A stretch of 64,000 bases of DNA from Gnetum montanum (Eukaryota; Streptophyta; Gnetopsida; Gnetales; Gnetaceae), in contig MNCI01023453.1 in assembly GCA_015680685.1 (NCBI GenBank), positions 1-64,000 of the forward strand. Reading direction: 5' to 3'. A model generated the notes under the pieces. The model was given only the letters and a program-made list of their open reading frames with translations. It ran no database searches and had not been told where the DNA came from. Position numbers and translations under genes: made by a program. Below are positions 24,201 through 36,987 of this stretch, piece by piece (position 1 is the first letter of the stretch; each line of letters begins with the position of its first letter).

Positions 24201-24650
24201 AGGTTATCCACCGTATCAGTTGGTTTATAGTACATAATGTCTATTTCCTATTGAAATAAAATATCAATCTCTAAGATTAGCATATCAACTCAGTTTTAAT
24301 GAATAACTCATTCAAAAGCTTAGGATGACCCAATTTTATGAACTTGACGAATTACTCATGCATGTCCTTGATAAACAAAGAATAATAAAGAAACAAATAA
24401 AACATATGCATGATAAGAATATACTAAATAAGTAATTTTTAGAAGGATATAAAGTCTTCCTATATAACATGAGACCATGTTAATTTCCAAAAAAATTAAT
24501 GACTTAGTGGGGAAGGTCCATATCTAGTATTACAAACGCATGCTAATGGTAGTGTCTTAATTGCATCTATTGAAGACCTATCTACCTCATTTTTAGTTAA
24601 TGGTCAAAGACTAAATCTATATCATCAACATTAGATAATAGAACCTAGAA
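21205..24650 (+). pseudogene. E4 pol fossil: protease, RT, RNase H, integrase
   Basis: Plus-strand domains in order. Protease, about 21740-22090: NIMPYEMV, then ILERPWLVMVDA. RT, 22540-22947: VDYRKLNQSTKNDHFPLPYID and STFAYTRM. RNase H, 22949-23300: FDLMFDASD and YIDHSTIKFLHNKK. Integrase, about 23480-24330: CNKCQ, WGMDFLGPFPPSNGY, then HPKTNGQVKFSN. Tail: the LLDAL-AYR and YNMRPC-FPKKL boxes of the Athila/Tat integrase C terminus. The third catalytic residue of the DDE triad is lysine (AAA at 24079-24081) instead of glutamate. RT passes straight into RNase H at an N (22948), so the RT palm C-terminal part and thumb are missing. Numerous stops are present. No LTR of this element was identified. 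Confidence 0.85.
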
Positions 24651-26800
24651 AGGATGAGTTAGTAGAATTATGTAATGCTAATTATCCAATGGAAAAAACA
24701 AGGAATGAGCATGGTCAATTAGAAGTTAAAATGATAGAGAGTAATTCTAGTTTAGATAATAAAATACCTTATTAAATAATATAAAAATAACTAAAAATAA
24801 CCTTAAGTTGAAAACTTTTATCTTTAAAAATGTATAGGTTAATAGAAATTTCTATTGTTAGTTGGAACTATAAAGAATTCAATAGCATCATGTTTAGAAT
24901 GTAAAGGAGAAGGACAACTCCCCTAATCATGAGATAGGTAGGTTAAATCCCAAAATCCACTTAGGTGTGAACCTTAGCATAATAAAAATAAACATTAAAT
25001 GAATAAAACTAAATTATTCTATAATACTAGGTTGGCATAATAAATCCTATTTTTTTTCTAAAGATACTCTCCCTTTAGTTTCAAGTTTCTATAATTAAGA
25101 AGTTGAAATAACTAAGCATAGGTCATTGTTGATAATTGTAAGGGCTATTTTGGTTACTTACTTTGGATAGTCAATATGGAAAAAATAATATTTTATATTG
25201 GATCCATCATCTATGGTGGAAAAAACATCTAATTGAATGAAACAAGACCAACACCCATGTAGGCAACCCATCAAAATTTTATTTTCAATTTATAAAAAAA
25301 ATTAGAGAGACTTTCACAAGAGCCTTCTAATTGAAGTAGGAAGTTATTGAGTTAAAAACGGTACCACATAGGAACCTTCAATCATGAGAAAAGCCAAGCA
25401 TCCATAAGAACCTTATAGTTGGGGTGATGCTTGAAGCTCATATTATTAGGAATTCCTCAAGAATTCCATTTTATAAGTAGAGCTATTATGGGTGGAGAAA
25501 CTATCAATAAATCCTCAAATAAAGCCTAGATACCACTAATTTAGGTAGCTAGCATATAACACTCTTAAGAAAGATATTTACTAACCTAAGTAAGTAGCAT
25601 AATAGAAAACCTTATACTTAGTAAACATTCTTCTTAGTCTATTTCTATCTCTTATCTTGAGAATCTTGACAAATAACTAAAAGACATTATGTCTCTTTTC
25701 TCCCTTTCTTTTTCCCAATATGATAAATAAGTATTTAGCTTTACTATTAATTCATAAATAACCTCCAAATCTTACACTATATCACTACATGATTATTATC
25801 AAATTCTAGAATTGCCAAATTTAATTTCCACTAGTACTTGATACTCTTTGAACCTTCATATAGTTTTCCAACATGCCTCCCATACAAGTTAGTGGTTGAA
25901 ATCCCTACCATGACTATAGCACCTAGGATACAAACCTTTTACAATTCATAGCTTACTTGCAAGTCATCATAATAGAGAGTATATAAAACCCATGGCATAC
26001 ATGCTATTGGTCTACTTTCTTGGTTAGTCCCTAGGCTAAATAAATAATTAATTAATCTAATCCATGTAGGTTAAGAATATAACCTATATTAATTAAGACA
26101 GGGCTATTACTATAGTATAATGTTAGGAAAGTAGGGTACAACAAACATGGAAGCTAACCCAAGATCAATTTAGGAATGAGTGTGTTGAAAGAAATGCATT
26201 TTAGATCCTTAAAACATAAAAAAGGCAAAAACCTTAAGAATGTAAGCCATCCTTCCAATGCATAAAGCAAACCCTATGAGAGGAAGTTTAGTCCAAGTGA
26301 TCCTATCTAAACCTTCCTAATAGAGTTTTATATGAACATTTACCCAATAAGTCATACCCCAAGTAAATAACATGTTATGATAAAGTCTATTAGTGAGGAG
26401 ATTAATGATCTATTAATAAATTTGGTTACTAAATTTATTCTTTATGTTAATAAATTTTAAATCATATATATATATTGAGACATGCTAGGACCTACAATAT
26501 GGAAGTTTGTATAATTGAGAGATATTACAAAATTGAGGTCAATCAATATATAGGAAATTGAAAATTCCTTAGCGTTTTAAGATATCAATAGACATCAATA
26601 CTTTGACATCTTGTGATAAATTAGGAGACTGTGACTCTAGATTCTAAGTATTAAAGATATTGATATTTAATACTTATCAATAATATATATATATAGTGAT
26701 ACTAAATTTCATTAGTTAAATCAATAACCTATGATAATTTAAAAATTTTCTCAAGGCCCTTACTTTCTAACAGTGTAAGTGTAATGAGGTTTGATAAAAA
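24651..26800. other. Region after E4 pol, no gene seen
   Basis: AT-rich sequence with stops in all frames. It may include the E4 3' untranslated region or a degraded LTR, but I cannot place LTR ends. AT dinucleotide runs occur around 26467 and 26680. Confidence 0.5.
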
Positions 26801-26801
26801 C

Positions 26802-26844
<43 letters not shown>
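26801..26844. repeat. (AT)n(AC)n compound microsatellite
   Basis: An AT run (26802-26818) passes directly into an AC run to 26844, about 44 bp with no interruption. It is the only clean dinucleotide microsatellite of this length in the window. Confidence 0.95.
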
Positions 26845-26848
<4 letters not shown>

Positions 26849-27239
26849 GTTGGTAGAACCCTTGGCATTGTACATCATCAACCTTGTCTCCTACATGTAG
26901 TGGTAGGACCTCACCAATTTCAATGATAGCTCTTCCTACCAAGTCATCCACTACAGGTGTTAGGATAGGGATAGATCAATAGCATGAAGTAAGACCTAAG
27001 AGAGGGTTGATCCAACATGCTAAGTAAGTCTTATCTCTAAAAATATGGGCAATGTTTTGTTGGTTTTAGGTAATAGAAAACCCTTGTCTTTCTTGCAACA
27101 TTTTAACCATGCATACTAGGGCATATAAAATTCCAAATCCTCTACCATAGTATAACAATACAAGGTAACCATGGGGTTCCTAAAAGAAATCACTAATAAT
27201 TTTCAATCTCTCAACATTCTTATGTATGTGCAACCACCA

Positions 27240-28262
27240 TAGAGTGAGAGATTAAAGATAGCTCCTTTCAACATTGAGGCTAATTACATTGAGTGGTTTT
27301 GTTGCACAAATGTTAGTACCCATTATCAAATCAAAGTGTTGGACTATGGGGTATTTGTTAAAATCCATGATCGATTGGTTCTACCAAGAGGAGATATTGA
27401 AATTATACAACAACTTGAACCTACACATCAACATGATAGAGCCTCTAGAATAATACTAGGTATCAATCATCAAAAAAACAAGAGTAAAGATTATAGAGGG
27501 ATAGAGGGATGGTTTAGGATTCCATTCAATGGTAAGAAGTTTTTCAAGCTAAGGATAAGAACTAAGGAGAAATACAATCTATTTTATCAATTTGTTAGAA
27601 AATCTAATTCTAGTAGGGTCTAGTCATAGGACATTCATTTTATAAATTTGAGGTTGGAAATAGGGTTATGGAATAGATGATTATCACAAATGTCCTACCC
27701 TCAACTCACACAACTTATGTCCTCAACCCATCCTTTTTGGTGAAGAAGGAACCAATGTATAGAGAGGAGGCCAACTTTTCATACCTACTAATCAGGTATA
27801 TGATCTACCATTGTGATGATGAAGCTTTGAAACTATTGTTTTTTTTCTTTAATTTCAACAATTCTATAGTATTTGGAACTATCAAAGCCTCAAACAAGGA
27901 TGATCATGAACTAGACAATCTTGAAGAAGGACAGTTTCACCAGATCTTTGAAGATCTATACAAACCTTAGCATTTTTATCAAGGATTTAGATTATCTAGG
28001 CTCAATATTGGCACCTCAAGCCAATAAGATGAGGGAGCTCAAAGAGGACATGTGGACCCAAATGAAGGAGTTCTAAGCTAATCAAAAAACAAGCTTGTCC
28101 ATGTTGGAAAAGTTAAGTTCTACCATATCAACATTGGACAAGAGGGTTGTGGATATAGAGCACAACATCCATTTGTAGATTTGCAATGACAAGAAAGGAG
28201 TCAATCCATCCCACTTCAAAGAGGAAGATAGTATGGATGTGGAGGTTGGTTCTAAAGTTTGA
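27240..28262 (+). pseudogene. Unidentified coiled-coil ORF fossil (retroelement accessory type?)
   Basis: Two open frames (27336-27623 and 27677-27970) and a further frame to about 28262 form one plus-strand coding-like tract. The first part is basic (RTKEKYNLFYQFVRKS). The middle is acidic (NKDDHELDNLEEGQF). The last part is heptad-like (MRELKEDMWTQMKEF, SMLEKLSSTISTLDKRVVDI), with stops where Q codons fit. A folded N-terminal half followed by a coiled coil recalls the accessory ORFs found in large plant gypsy elements, but I see no diagnostic motif. Frameshifts separate the parts. No LTR pair frames it. Confidence 0.45.
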
Positions 28263-30178
28263 TCATGCAAGGTTATTCAATTGGTTTCAAGCCCATTGCA
28301 TCATTTTGTTGCCTATTGGAATAGGTTGATTTTTTTTATGTATATAATTCTAGCCTTTATTGCTAGAAATTTCAAAGTGATATGAGTATGCAGGATTTCT
28401 CTTTGATTTTACACTTGGATGTGGACATAGTGAATAGGTTTATGAGTTAGATTATTTCTTATGCCTATAGGAACAATGTTATTCTTTTGAAAATATTTTA
28501 GTTTTGGTTATGTTTTGATAAAACTCAATCTTGATATTTTAGAGATATAACTTGTTAAGGCTATTCTACTATTTATCATTATGATTGAATTTAGGTTTTC
28601 AAAATTTATGTAATAAAATATTTTTATGATTTTAGCATTTAATTAAGCTAGTTATTATTGAAATTTTCATTTTGAATATGTATGTAGATCTTTAGTTTCT
28701 TTAAGTGTCATCATCCATTATAGCTTGGAAATAGAGCTAGAGGATTATGTTGATTAGGCTAATACTGTATTTAGTGGATTGGACATGTTTTTTTAATGCA
28801 TTTTTTATTAAAGTAAGGATATTTTTCCTTCGTTAGCTAGGCACTATCCAGAGGCAAATTAGGGATCATGATAAGCCTCCTAAATGTCTTTAATTTTTAC
28901 TCTAAACTATGTAAATTTTTATTTTCTTAATCATTCAATGTTATTGAAGTACACTAATTCTTGAAATGGTATGTGATAAGGACTAATGTTGATTTTTAAA
29001 CTATATTCTTGTAGGGTACAATAATAGCAGCAAGAATCAATAAGATATCAATTACCTTTGATATCATAGTGAACTTTGATATATGGGAAGCATACGTTAC
29101 AAAAGTAGGATATATCAATTTGGACCATACAGATCAACAAAAAGATCAATCTCAATCTTATCGAAATTTACAACACCTATAATAAGGTTTGATATTTCAA
29201 CACCATTGAAAATAAAAAAATACATATTGATTCTTACCAGGATTGTCATGAAAATTGATATGTATGAAAAGGTGGTGCTAAAGATAGATATATCAATTCA
29301 CATCAAGTTCATGGTATAAGGAAATAATACTAAAAGTTAAACCATATCATAGACCTCATGAAGTTCGATAATCATGTGCAATAAGACCAAACTCTTTTGT
29401 ATCATGGATATTAATTGACACTTATTCATGTCATGTCTATTAATATGATGGTATAATTATCTATCCTAAATTAATTATTCAAAATTTTTCATCCCTTCAA
29501 GTTTAAAAGGAACATTTTGGGTCAAGAAGAAAGAGTAAAAATTGATACCCCTAGAAAACCCAAGTCATTTTGAAGTAATTTCCTATGTTTTCAAGAAGTA
29601 TCAAAAAATCTAGTTAAATCTTGTCGCAACTATCAATTGTTAGAGTCCACAAATGGGCTATTGAGGTAGCTTCACTATGAAGATAGCGAGGCAAAGTCAT
29701 AGATCAGGTTATATCTTCCTTGTGCCCTATGAAATTCATATTTTGTATTCATTGGCTTCAAATTGATTTAATCATTAGATTCCATTCTTGAACTTGAGTT
29801 AGAAGTTATAGTAAAAATTTGTAATTTAACTTATGATTAATAGTAATAACATAATTAAGATTCCATTTAATCATGTGTTTTGTTCTAATGTTTCTTTGAA
29901 TTTTAACTATACACCACTAATACAACTTTTGGGTTTGTCATAGATGAGGTGATATTGCTACAGTGAAGGTAATTTAGTATTGAATTTTGGCTAGCTTGTC
30001 AGTAGCCATGTTTAGAGATTTTAATATAATAAAATATCTTTTACCATGTTTATTGAATAAACTTATATACAATCATTATTATATGCTCATTATACAATTT
30101 TGGGCATAGCATTGGCCTAGCGTAGATGCAATAGGTAGGGTATTACAATAAGTTTGATTCCTAAATTTCTAAGTAGAT
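28263..30178. other. Intergenic DNA, no gene seen
   Basis: AT-rich. The plus-strand open frame at 29083-29319 is composed of low-complexity I/K/R residues, and nearby GATATCAA-type words recur, so it is not supported as a gene. Confidence 0.55.
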
Positions 30179-30436
30179 GATGCTTATGAATGATATTCAT
30201 TCAGATTCCCACTTCACTAACTATGTTACTACCATCACCGATGATGAATTAACATCCCTCATAGCCAAGACTCTAGAATATATTTGGTATGATAGTCAAT
30301 TCTTCTAAATGACTAAGTTACTAAAGTTAATTTCTAAAGAAAGAGTCAAAGAGTATGATCAAGCCCTACCATCTAAAGTACATTCAATTGATCACATTCC
30401 CATCATGTTTGAACTACAATTACATTCTTGATTTCT
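30179..30436 (+). pseudogene. Short ORF remnant, unidentified
   Basis: The frame from ATG 30179 (MLMNDIHSDSHFTNYV) has one TAA (CAA-like) before TGA at 30434-30436. Composition is balanced and protein-like (DDELTSLIAKTLEY, SKERVKEYDQALPSK). It lies about 540 bp left of the E2 3' LTR. No family is recognised. Confidence 0.3.
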
Positions 30437-30975
30437 AGAAGGAAAATGAAGAAACAATGAGTTTTTTAATCCATACTCCATTTTTTTTATTTATGTTGCT
30501 TAATTTATATTTAAAAAATTAGTTAAGTTAATATTCTCAAGTAATAAAAGTTATGTATAAGGATTTATCCTATATTCACTACTAAGAATACAAGATTCAC
30601 ATACGCAAGATAGAAATTATGATTGGTAACTATTAGACCTTTAACTCACTTCATATTATAATTGTGACAATTAATGTAAGTCATTGTTACATATTCCTAT
30701 CTAACATATATTTTCATCTGCAAAATAAGTAAGAATCCTTTAGAAATAAGAAATTAAAGCATTAGAACATGAATAAAGATCCTTATGTGGACCTTTTTGA
30801 GGATGAATAAAATTTAAGAGGAATACTTTGCCATGTCTCCATTCTTAAATGACGTTTTCCATAATCAAAATTTATAATTTTGTTTAAAGAAATCTTAATG
30901 AAAGGGCATGTTATAATTATGTCTATTTCTCTTAGGGAAATCCTTAGGGATTTGACATAAGGTATCTATACTAGT
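30437..30975. other. Spacer left of E2, no gene seen
   Basis: AT-rich sequence ending in CTAGT (30971-30975), the left target-site duplicate of E2. Confidence 0.6.
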
Positions 30976-32008
30976 TGATGAGTGATGAGATGCCCCTATG
31001 TTCAACTATATGAATCACAAACATTCATGCATGATTTAATTGAATTCCATGGATGGAACTAGTTGTGGTATCTAGATCGTTATGTCTTGATCATAGTTTG
31101 CTATCTTCCCACTTGGACTACTAATAGCTTTGTCATGTATGGTTTAGTTGAAAGTGAGGCATATGATAATTGATGTTGTTCAACCCTAAGCTACTCTTAA
31201 TAATAATAAAGGAATTGATTGTTTAATCTAATTAACAATGGAAAATAAAGTCTAAACTAGCCTATGGATGATGAGTGTCCATTCCTAGCTTGCTTCACAC
31301 ATCCTAGACCCATGTATCCACTAATGGGATTATCATGTACTATGCTTCTATGTGAACCAAGTAATAACACTACTAGGGTTACCAAGGGAATACATGTTTA
31401 TGCTCAAAACTAGTTGCACTCGTTCTACCAATTCATTAATGTGTATGGAAGTGTAAATATTAACTAAGCACATGGAATATAAATCGTATTAAAAGTAAAT
31501 TTAATTTAAGTCAAAGTGTTGGAATGAACAAGAATTAATCTCAATCTTATTATCATTCATGAAATATGTCTAGGTAAATTGCCCCTTGAATAAGACTCCA
31601 TATAACTAACTCATATCCACTCTATGGGCACTCACTAACTATTCTCTAAGATTATGGGATAAAACTCCAAGAGTTTAGCTACTCTATTTACTAACTTATT
31701 CCCAAATTGTATGCCCAAGCACTATATTTATAGGTTGGCACACATCCCATGATATCAGATATCCAACATCACATCTTGGCCCCTAATATTGGATATCTTA
31801 TATCAAACATCTAACATTGAATTTGACAAAAATAACTTTTTATTGAAAAATATGTGACATCATGCATCGAGGCATTTACAATGATGCATCTATGTTGACA
31901 TGGTTGCATCAATGCAACCAACAGATGCAACAACATACATCAAGGCATATGTGTTGAGGCATCTACCTCGACATGATTGTGTCAACGAAAACAACTGATG
32001 CTTCATCA
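30976..32008 (-). repeat. E2 3' LTR
   Basis: The plus-strand ends are TGATGAGTGATGAGATGCCC and GATGCTTCATCA. Its first 31 bp align gap-free to the other E2 LTR, with every difference a transition. It is bounded on the inside by the polypurine tract at 32009-32021. Confidence 0.9.
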
Positions 32009-32021
32009 TGCCCCCCTAATT
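32009..32021 (-). promoter_or_regulatory. E2 polypurine tract
   Basis: On the minus strand TTAGGGGGGCA ends exactly at the 3' LTR start TGATGAAGC. A G-rich tract here is where plus-strand DNA synthesis is primed in LTR retrotransposons. Confidence 0.75.
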
Positions 32022-34260
32022 GAGTGAAAACTGATCTTTAAGCTAACAAGATAGGATTGAGCTTTCTTTACAAAGAATTGGGAATGATGGAATTATTGAC
32101 TAATGCTAACTATTGACTGACTCTAACTACCCCATTATAAAATTTTTTTCAAGTGGATTCATACAAAATGAAAAACTGACAAAATGACTAAACAAACATT
32201 GAAGATTACAAAATTTGTAGAGGTCTTCAAAAATCCACGAAAGATGATTCTTCTTGTTGTTGCTAGTGGTGGTAGACTTTCAAACTTGATTGTTATGTTG
32301 ATGCTTCTCTAGTTATGTAGAATATTCTTGAAGGATGGACTATAATTTCTTCTCATCATCCCATGGATCTAGCAAATATGTGCTATCTTATATGTGCTAT
32401 GATTTGTCCATGGGCATATCCTTTGTTGTTCCCTTCTTGGCTTTATTTTCATGCCTAGCAAAAGACCTTCTTCCTTAGGTGTTTCTTTTAGCATCACCTA
32501 AAGTCAACAAAGGATCAACATTAGCTTTAGTAAATTTTCCTTAATAATGAACCCTTTTTGGATCCCTTAGTTTTTGTTTAAGCAAAAGATGATTACAACA
32601 TACTATGCCCAAGGCTATGAGGTAACGAAAATCATCAAGCTATTCATATTATTCTAATCAATTACTATTAGTTACCATGATGTTCAAAAATAGGATATTA
32701 GAAAAATTTCAAAGCAAACATCCCTGGCCCCCATGACTAATAAGCATAACTCTAGTAAGAAAATAAGTTTTTGAACAATTGAAATCAAAGGTCTAATTCA
32801 GAAGATGACCAAGAATATTAATGGATATGGAAATAGAAAAGTAGAATAATTTAATGAAACAGATGAGAAGTAGTCCCAAAATCATGCATAAATTTAGAGA
32901 AACTATCACTAATATTTTGGAAGATGTGAAGGCTAGCTCAGAGCCATGATCAACAAAAGTTATGCAAGTGGGTCCTCCCCAAAGGAGACTCCTACCACAA
33001 TGCCCTTTCATAACCACTTCTATAGATGTCTATGGACACCTAAGAAGTTAAATGTAGACCATGCCTTTGTTGCAAATAATACATAGCTTCCATGGTTAGG
33101 ATGTTGCGCTACATTACATAAAATCAAAAGGCTCATAAGCGCATGTAGTAGTGAGATGAATAATGGGATGAGAAGGGATTGCAAAGATCATGATGTAAGG
33201 TACTTAACCATGTTCACAATATGTTCTTGTGAAAAATGTGATTAAATCATCAACATACCTATCTATCCAAGTTTAGACCAAGTCGATACCATGAAAAGTG
33301 CCCTTGCATTGATATGTTCCTTCCTACCAACCACCACGAGTCCAAACCACCACAAAGAACAATTATCACTCCAAAAAGAGAAGAAAAGAGAAGAAGGAAG
33401 GAAGGGCCTTAGTTAGAGGGGCACCTTCAAGCATTGATAACATGTCTTTCTAGCCTCATAACTAGTTCTTGTAGCATGTTATTGTGTCTAAGGGATGTGC
33501 TTTGAATTCTCATTATTTTTTTTCTTTGTTTTTTTTATTTTCTTCTCTTTTTTTTCTTGTTTTGTTATTTTTCTTTCTTCTTCTTTTTTATGGAAACCGC
33601 ACCATGCAAAGATAGAGCTTCCTATTTATTAGCTGACAAAGGAGTGATGATATGTTCCTTGAAGAGTCATAAACCACATGAAGGAAGTTAAGAAGATAAC
33701 CCAACAAGTTCCCTTAAGCTCACACCCTTTTCCATTCCCACTCTCTCTCCCTTCAAGATATAATTATCATTGATTAACTTTAGTTTCATAAAAGAAGAAC
33801 CAAATTGTTTTCATAAAAAAGACCTTTTATTCAAAGAACTAGAGGGATGGATGAGGTGGTCTCAGTGCTTTACATAATTACTTACCTAATCATCTTGATA
33901 GCATAGCACCAAAACCCAACCCATAGCATCGACCTCTACATTATGACTTAGTGATATTATTAACAAAAACATAAAAATACATTCATAAATGAAAAATACA
34001 ATGACTCAATGAAAGAAAAAAAATCTAAAGAAAATAAAAATATTAAGAAATGGAAAACACATGAAGAATTAGAAAATTTGAAAGAAATAGAAAAATGATC
34101 AAAAAATTGTAAAAAAAAAATAGGTGAAAAATACTTATTATTTCCTAAATGAGGATGGAGCATCTCCCCCACAACTAATCTTATGGTCACACATTCAAGA
34201 TATGGACTACACCATCCCCTAGTTATACACCATTAGTTTCTCATCTATCATTGTTATTGA
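32022..34260 (-). other. E2 non-coding spacer
   Basis: Homologous to the E3 spacer at 52400-54300. Shared blocks include the purine-rich AAAGAGAAGAAAAGAGAAG-like stretch near 33375 (E3: 53405), the CATGTCTTTCTAGCCTCATA block near 33440 (E3: 53475) and the CCATGCAAAGA block near 33603 (E3: 53610). Open frames at 32793-33017 and 33960-34190 are low-complexity and not supported. Confidence 0.65.
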
Positions 34261-36866
34261 TTTAATTAATCATGTGGTAGCACATCTATCATTGGTGATA
34301 GCCTCATTTGGATCATTTGGAGATGTATCTCCATCTAATCTTGAAGGTATTTCCATTTTTGAGGGTCCAAATGTATTTGCTTCTTCTTCTTGATTTTCTA
34401 TTTTAATTACCATGTCTTTATGTTTAATATTCTTTTTTGGTGTATAATCAAATTGTAAGATATTTGTGTCTAAGTCCCTTTTTTGATCCATTTTCTTAAG
34501 TTTGGAACTAATGAGTAGATCAATTACCTCCATGCATCTTTGAAAAAGTTTTATATCCTCATTTTTAAGCCACTGGGTGTCTTCTGCTTTAGTGGCTACT
34601 ACGTAGACTAGTTTTTCTTGACATACTTATTCCTTGGCTTTGTTATGGGTTGTGTTAATATTTTGAATTTTTGACCCACAACTCCACCCTTTAAGATTAG
34701 TGATGCATGGATTTTTTTTGTCTCCCCACAATGATAGATTCATTATTTAGGTTTTGTGTTCGAGTGGTGATGGTTGTTGGCTTGAGACATCGTTCCGATA
34801 AGGATGTTTGTTGCACAAGATTGGCCTTGTGTTGGTTTTGATGTGTTAGTAGGTCCACAATTGTTGTGCTTATGTGTGGGAATCATTCTAAAGAAAGGAT
34901 GTTTCCAAGATTGTAGTGGGAACCTACTAGCATTATCATGTCTATGTATGTTTGTAGCACAAGTGGCATTTTCTCGTTGATGTTGTGGTGTTGAACCTTT
35001 CTATGTTGCTAGTTGTGACATATTATGGGGTGGAGTATGAGAATATTGAGGATATGATGAAGGGTAAGAGGTGTAAGGTGGTGATCCTTTAGAATATTTC
35101 ATGGGTCAATCATACTTGGGAGAGTGATAGTGGTAATTTGAAGTAGAGGAAGTGGAATTAGTCAAGGAAACAAGTTGTTGAACATAATATCCATACTAGT
35201 TCAGCTAATAATAAGGCTAGTGTTGGTTTGGTGATGGCCTCCCCCAAAACTATGGGTTTTGCCACTGCATTTAATAGTAGTTTTGAGGTTGATAAGAAGT
35301 CCCTCTATGATAGTATGGTTGGTTGTGGAACTATCTATAATTACCATGTGGAAAAGGAAATTTCCTAGGCATGTGCTTTTCTACAAATTTGGGGTTGCAA
35401 AAGCCTAATACTCATATAGATGTCACACGACTAGGTAATGGCCCTTCAGGTGGTCATATATGCATATGTCACATTCATCATGCTCTTTGGTGCTTGAGTC
35501 TATAGCCTTGTCTTCTATAGCCATTTTTGCCTTTTGCTAATAAGTGTTCCTAGTTATTTCTTAGTTCTATTTCCTCCTTTGTTGTGATCACTTGATTCAT
35601 TTTGCACTTCTCTCTCCTCTATGATTTTTATGCAATATTTTTTGTTAATCCATTCTAAAATCTCATCCAACTTTGCCTCAAGCTCATTGTGAGTTGTCTC
35701 TTTTTTCTCATCATAGATACAGACCCTCTTCTTTTTAGGAGTTGGGTCCCAATGAGATTCCTCAACATTCTTCCATTTGCATAGCTCTCCTTCTTCTTTC
35801 CCCACATGCTCAATTAACTCTTAGATTTGATGGATTCATAGCATGTATAAATGACCTAGAGCATACATCCCAATGACCTCCTTTGTTTCATTACAAAGCC
35901 CATATTTGATGTGAAAAAGCTACTTTTCCTCAAAGCATCTATTTAGTAGAGAATAATATCTATCTAAGACCATGTCCAAGGGTTCATGTTGTTTTTATCT
36001 CCCTCCTTGTATCTATCTCCTTAGGTTGAACACCCTTGCATAGGTTTGGTATATCTCATTAAAGAGTTCCAACATTGTAGACCATCTTTGGATTGAATTT
36101 TGTTTCAACAATCTAAACCATACATCAACAATATCAACTAGTGTCCTAAGAAAGAACTTAAGCTTTTTCCACCCACTTTCAATGTTGTAGAAGGCATAGA
36201 CATCTTGGAAGGATTGTACATTATGTTATGGATCCAAATCATAGCCTCTCACAAATTTATGGACATTGCCTATATTAAGCCTAGGTAGGTGACTTTCCTT
36301 GCGATGCTTATGGGATATCTTAATTGCCTCTACGATCTGCATCAAGCTCATAGTGGCCAACAAAGATTCATCATCATCAGCCATGTTATGAAGAAAATTT
36401 CTATTTCTATTCGTTTGATTGTGATGATCTTGTCTATGCTCATTTTGATGTCTTTGATTTTTCCCTTGGGTTTGATTTCTATGTTGACTCTACAATGAAG
36501 ATCTATCTATATACCTACATTCATCCTCATCAAAACTAGATGTTGAACAGGAAGAGGAAGATGAGGAACTGGGAGAATCACCACAACCTATAGTTTTCTC
36601 CATGATCCCTTAATTCATCTTTTCTAGGTTTAGAGGAGGTCCTAGGCCTTGAGGCCCTTCTTGATCTAGGAATTACTCCATCTCCTCTAGGATTTTTTGC
36701 ATTAGTTGAAAATAGTCTTTGACTGTAGGAAGGGTTTAGATGAGCATAGGAAACCCCTATCTAAGGTTGTTCACTCCAATTTTCTTTAGTCTAGATCCTA
36801 TCATTTCTCCTATGAGTGCTTTCATCATGTGATGCAATCTTGGTCCTATGTGAAGAAGACACTTTT
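34261..36866 (-). pseudogene. E2 gag fossil
   Basis: The minus-strand frame begins at about 36866, where the E1/E3 gag ATG is replaced by GTG followed by the same SSSHR box. It continues through an R/S-rich region and a Q/N/Y/P/G-rich C-terminal region (about 34700-35350), matching E3 58160-58500. Two open pieces survive at 35554-35805 (K/E-rich, with NELEAKLDEILEWI) and 34270-34533. Stops interrupt the rest. It has no protease or RT downstream, unlike E3. Confidence 0.65.
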
Positions 36867-36965
36867 GTTTGTTAATGATGTATGTGACGTAATATTTTTT
36901 GAAAACTAAATCATTAATGCATTTATAGTAATCATGTATAATATAACTAATCTAGATGACTAGCA

Positions 36966-36986
36966 CCATCCCTAGCAATGGTGCCA
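36966..36986 (-). promoter_or_regulatory. E2 primer binding site (tRNA-Asp-like)
   Basis: The minus strand reads TGGCACCATTGCTAGGGATG one base inside the 5' LTR. It differs from the plant tRNA-Asp PBS TGGCGCCGTTGCCGGGGA mainly at CG positions turned to CA or TA, the expected methylation decay. Confidence 0.75.
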
Positions 36987-36987
36987 A

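Noticed and set aside
26760-26951. 63-codon ORF on the minus strand
   Set aside because: A large part is the translation of the AT/AC microsatellite (repeated CV and IY dipeptides).
29083-29319. 78-codon plus-strand ORF as a gene
   Set aside because: Low-complexity I/K/R/S composition from a region of recurring GATATCAA-like words, with no motif.
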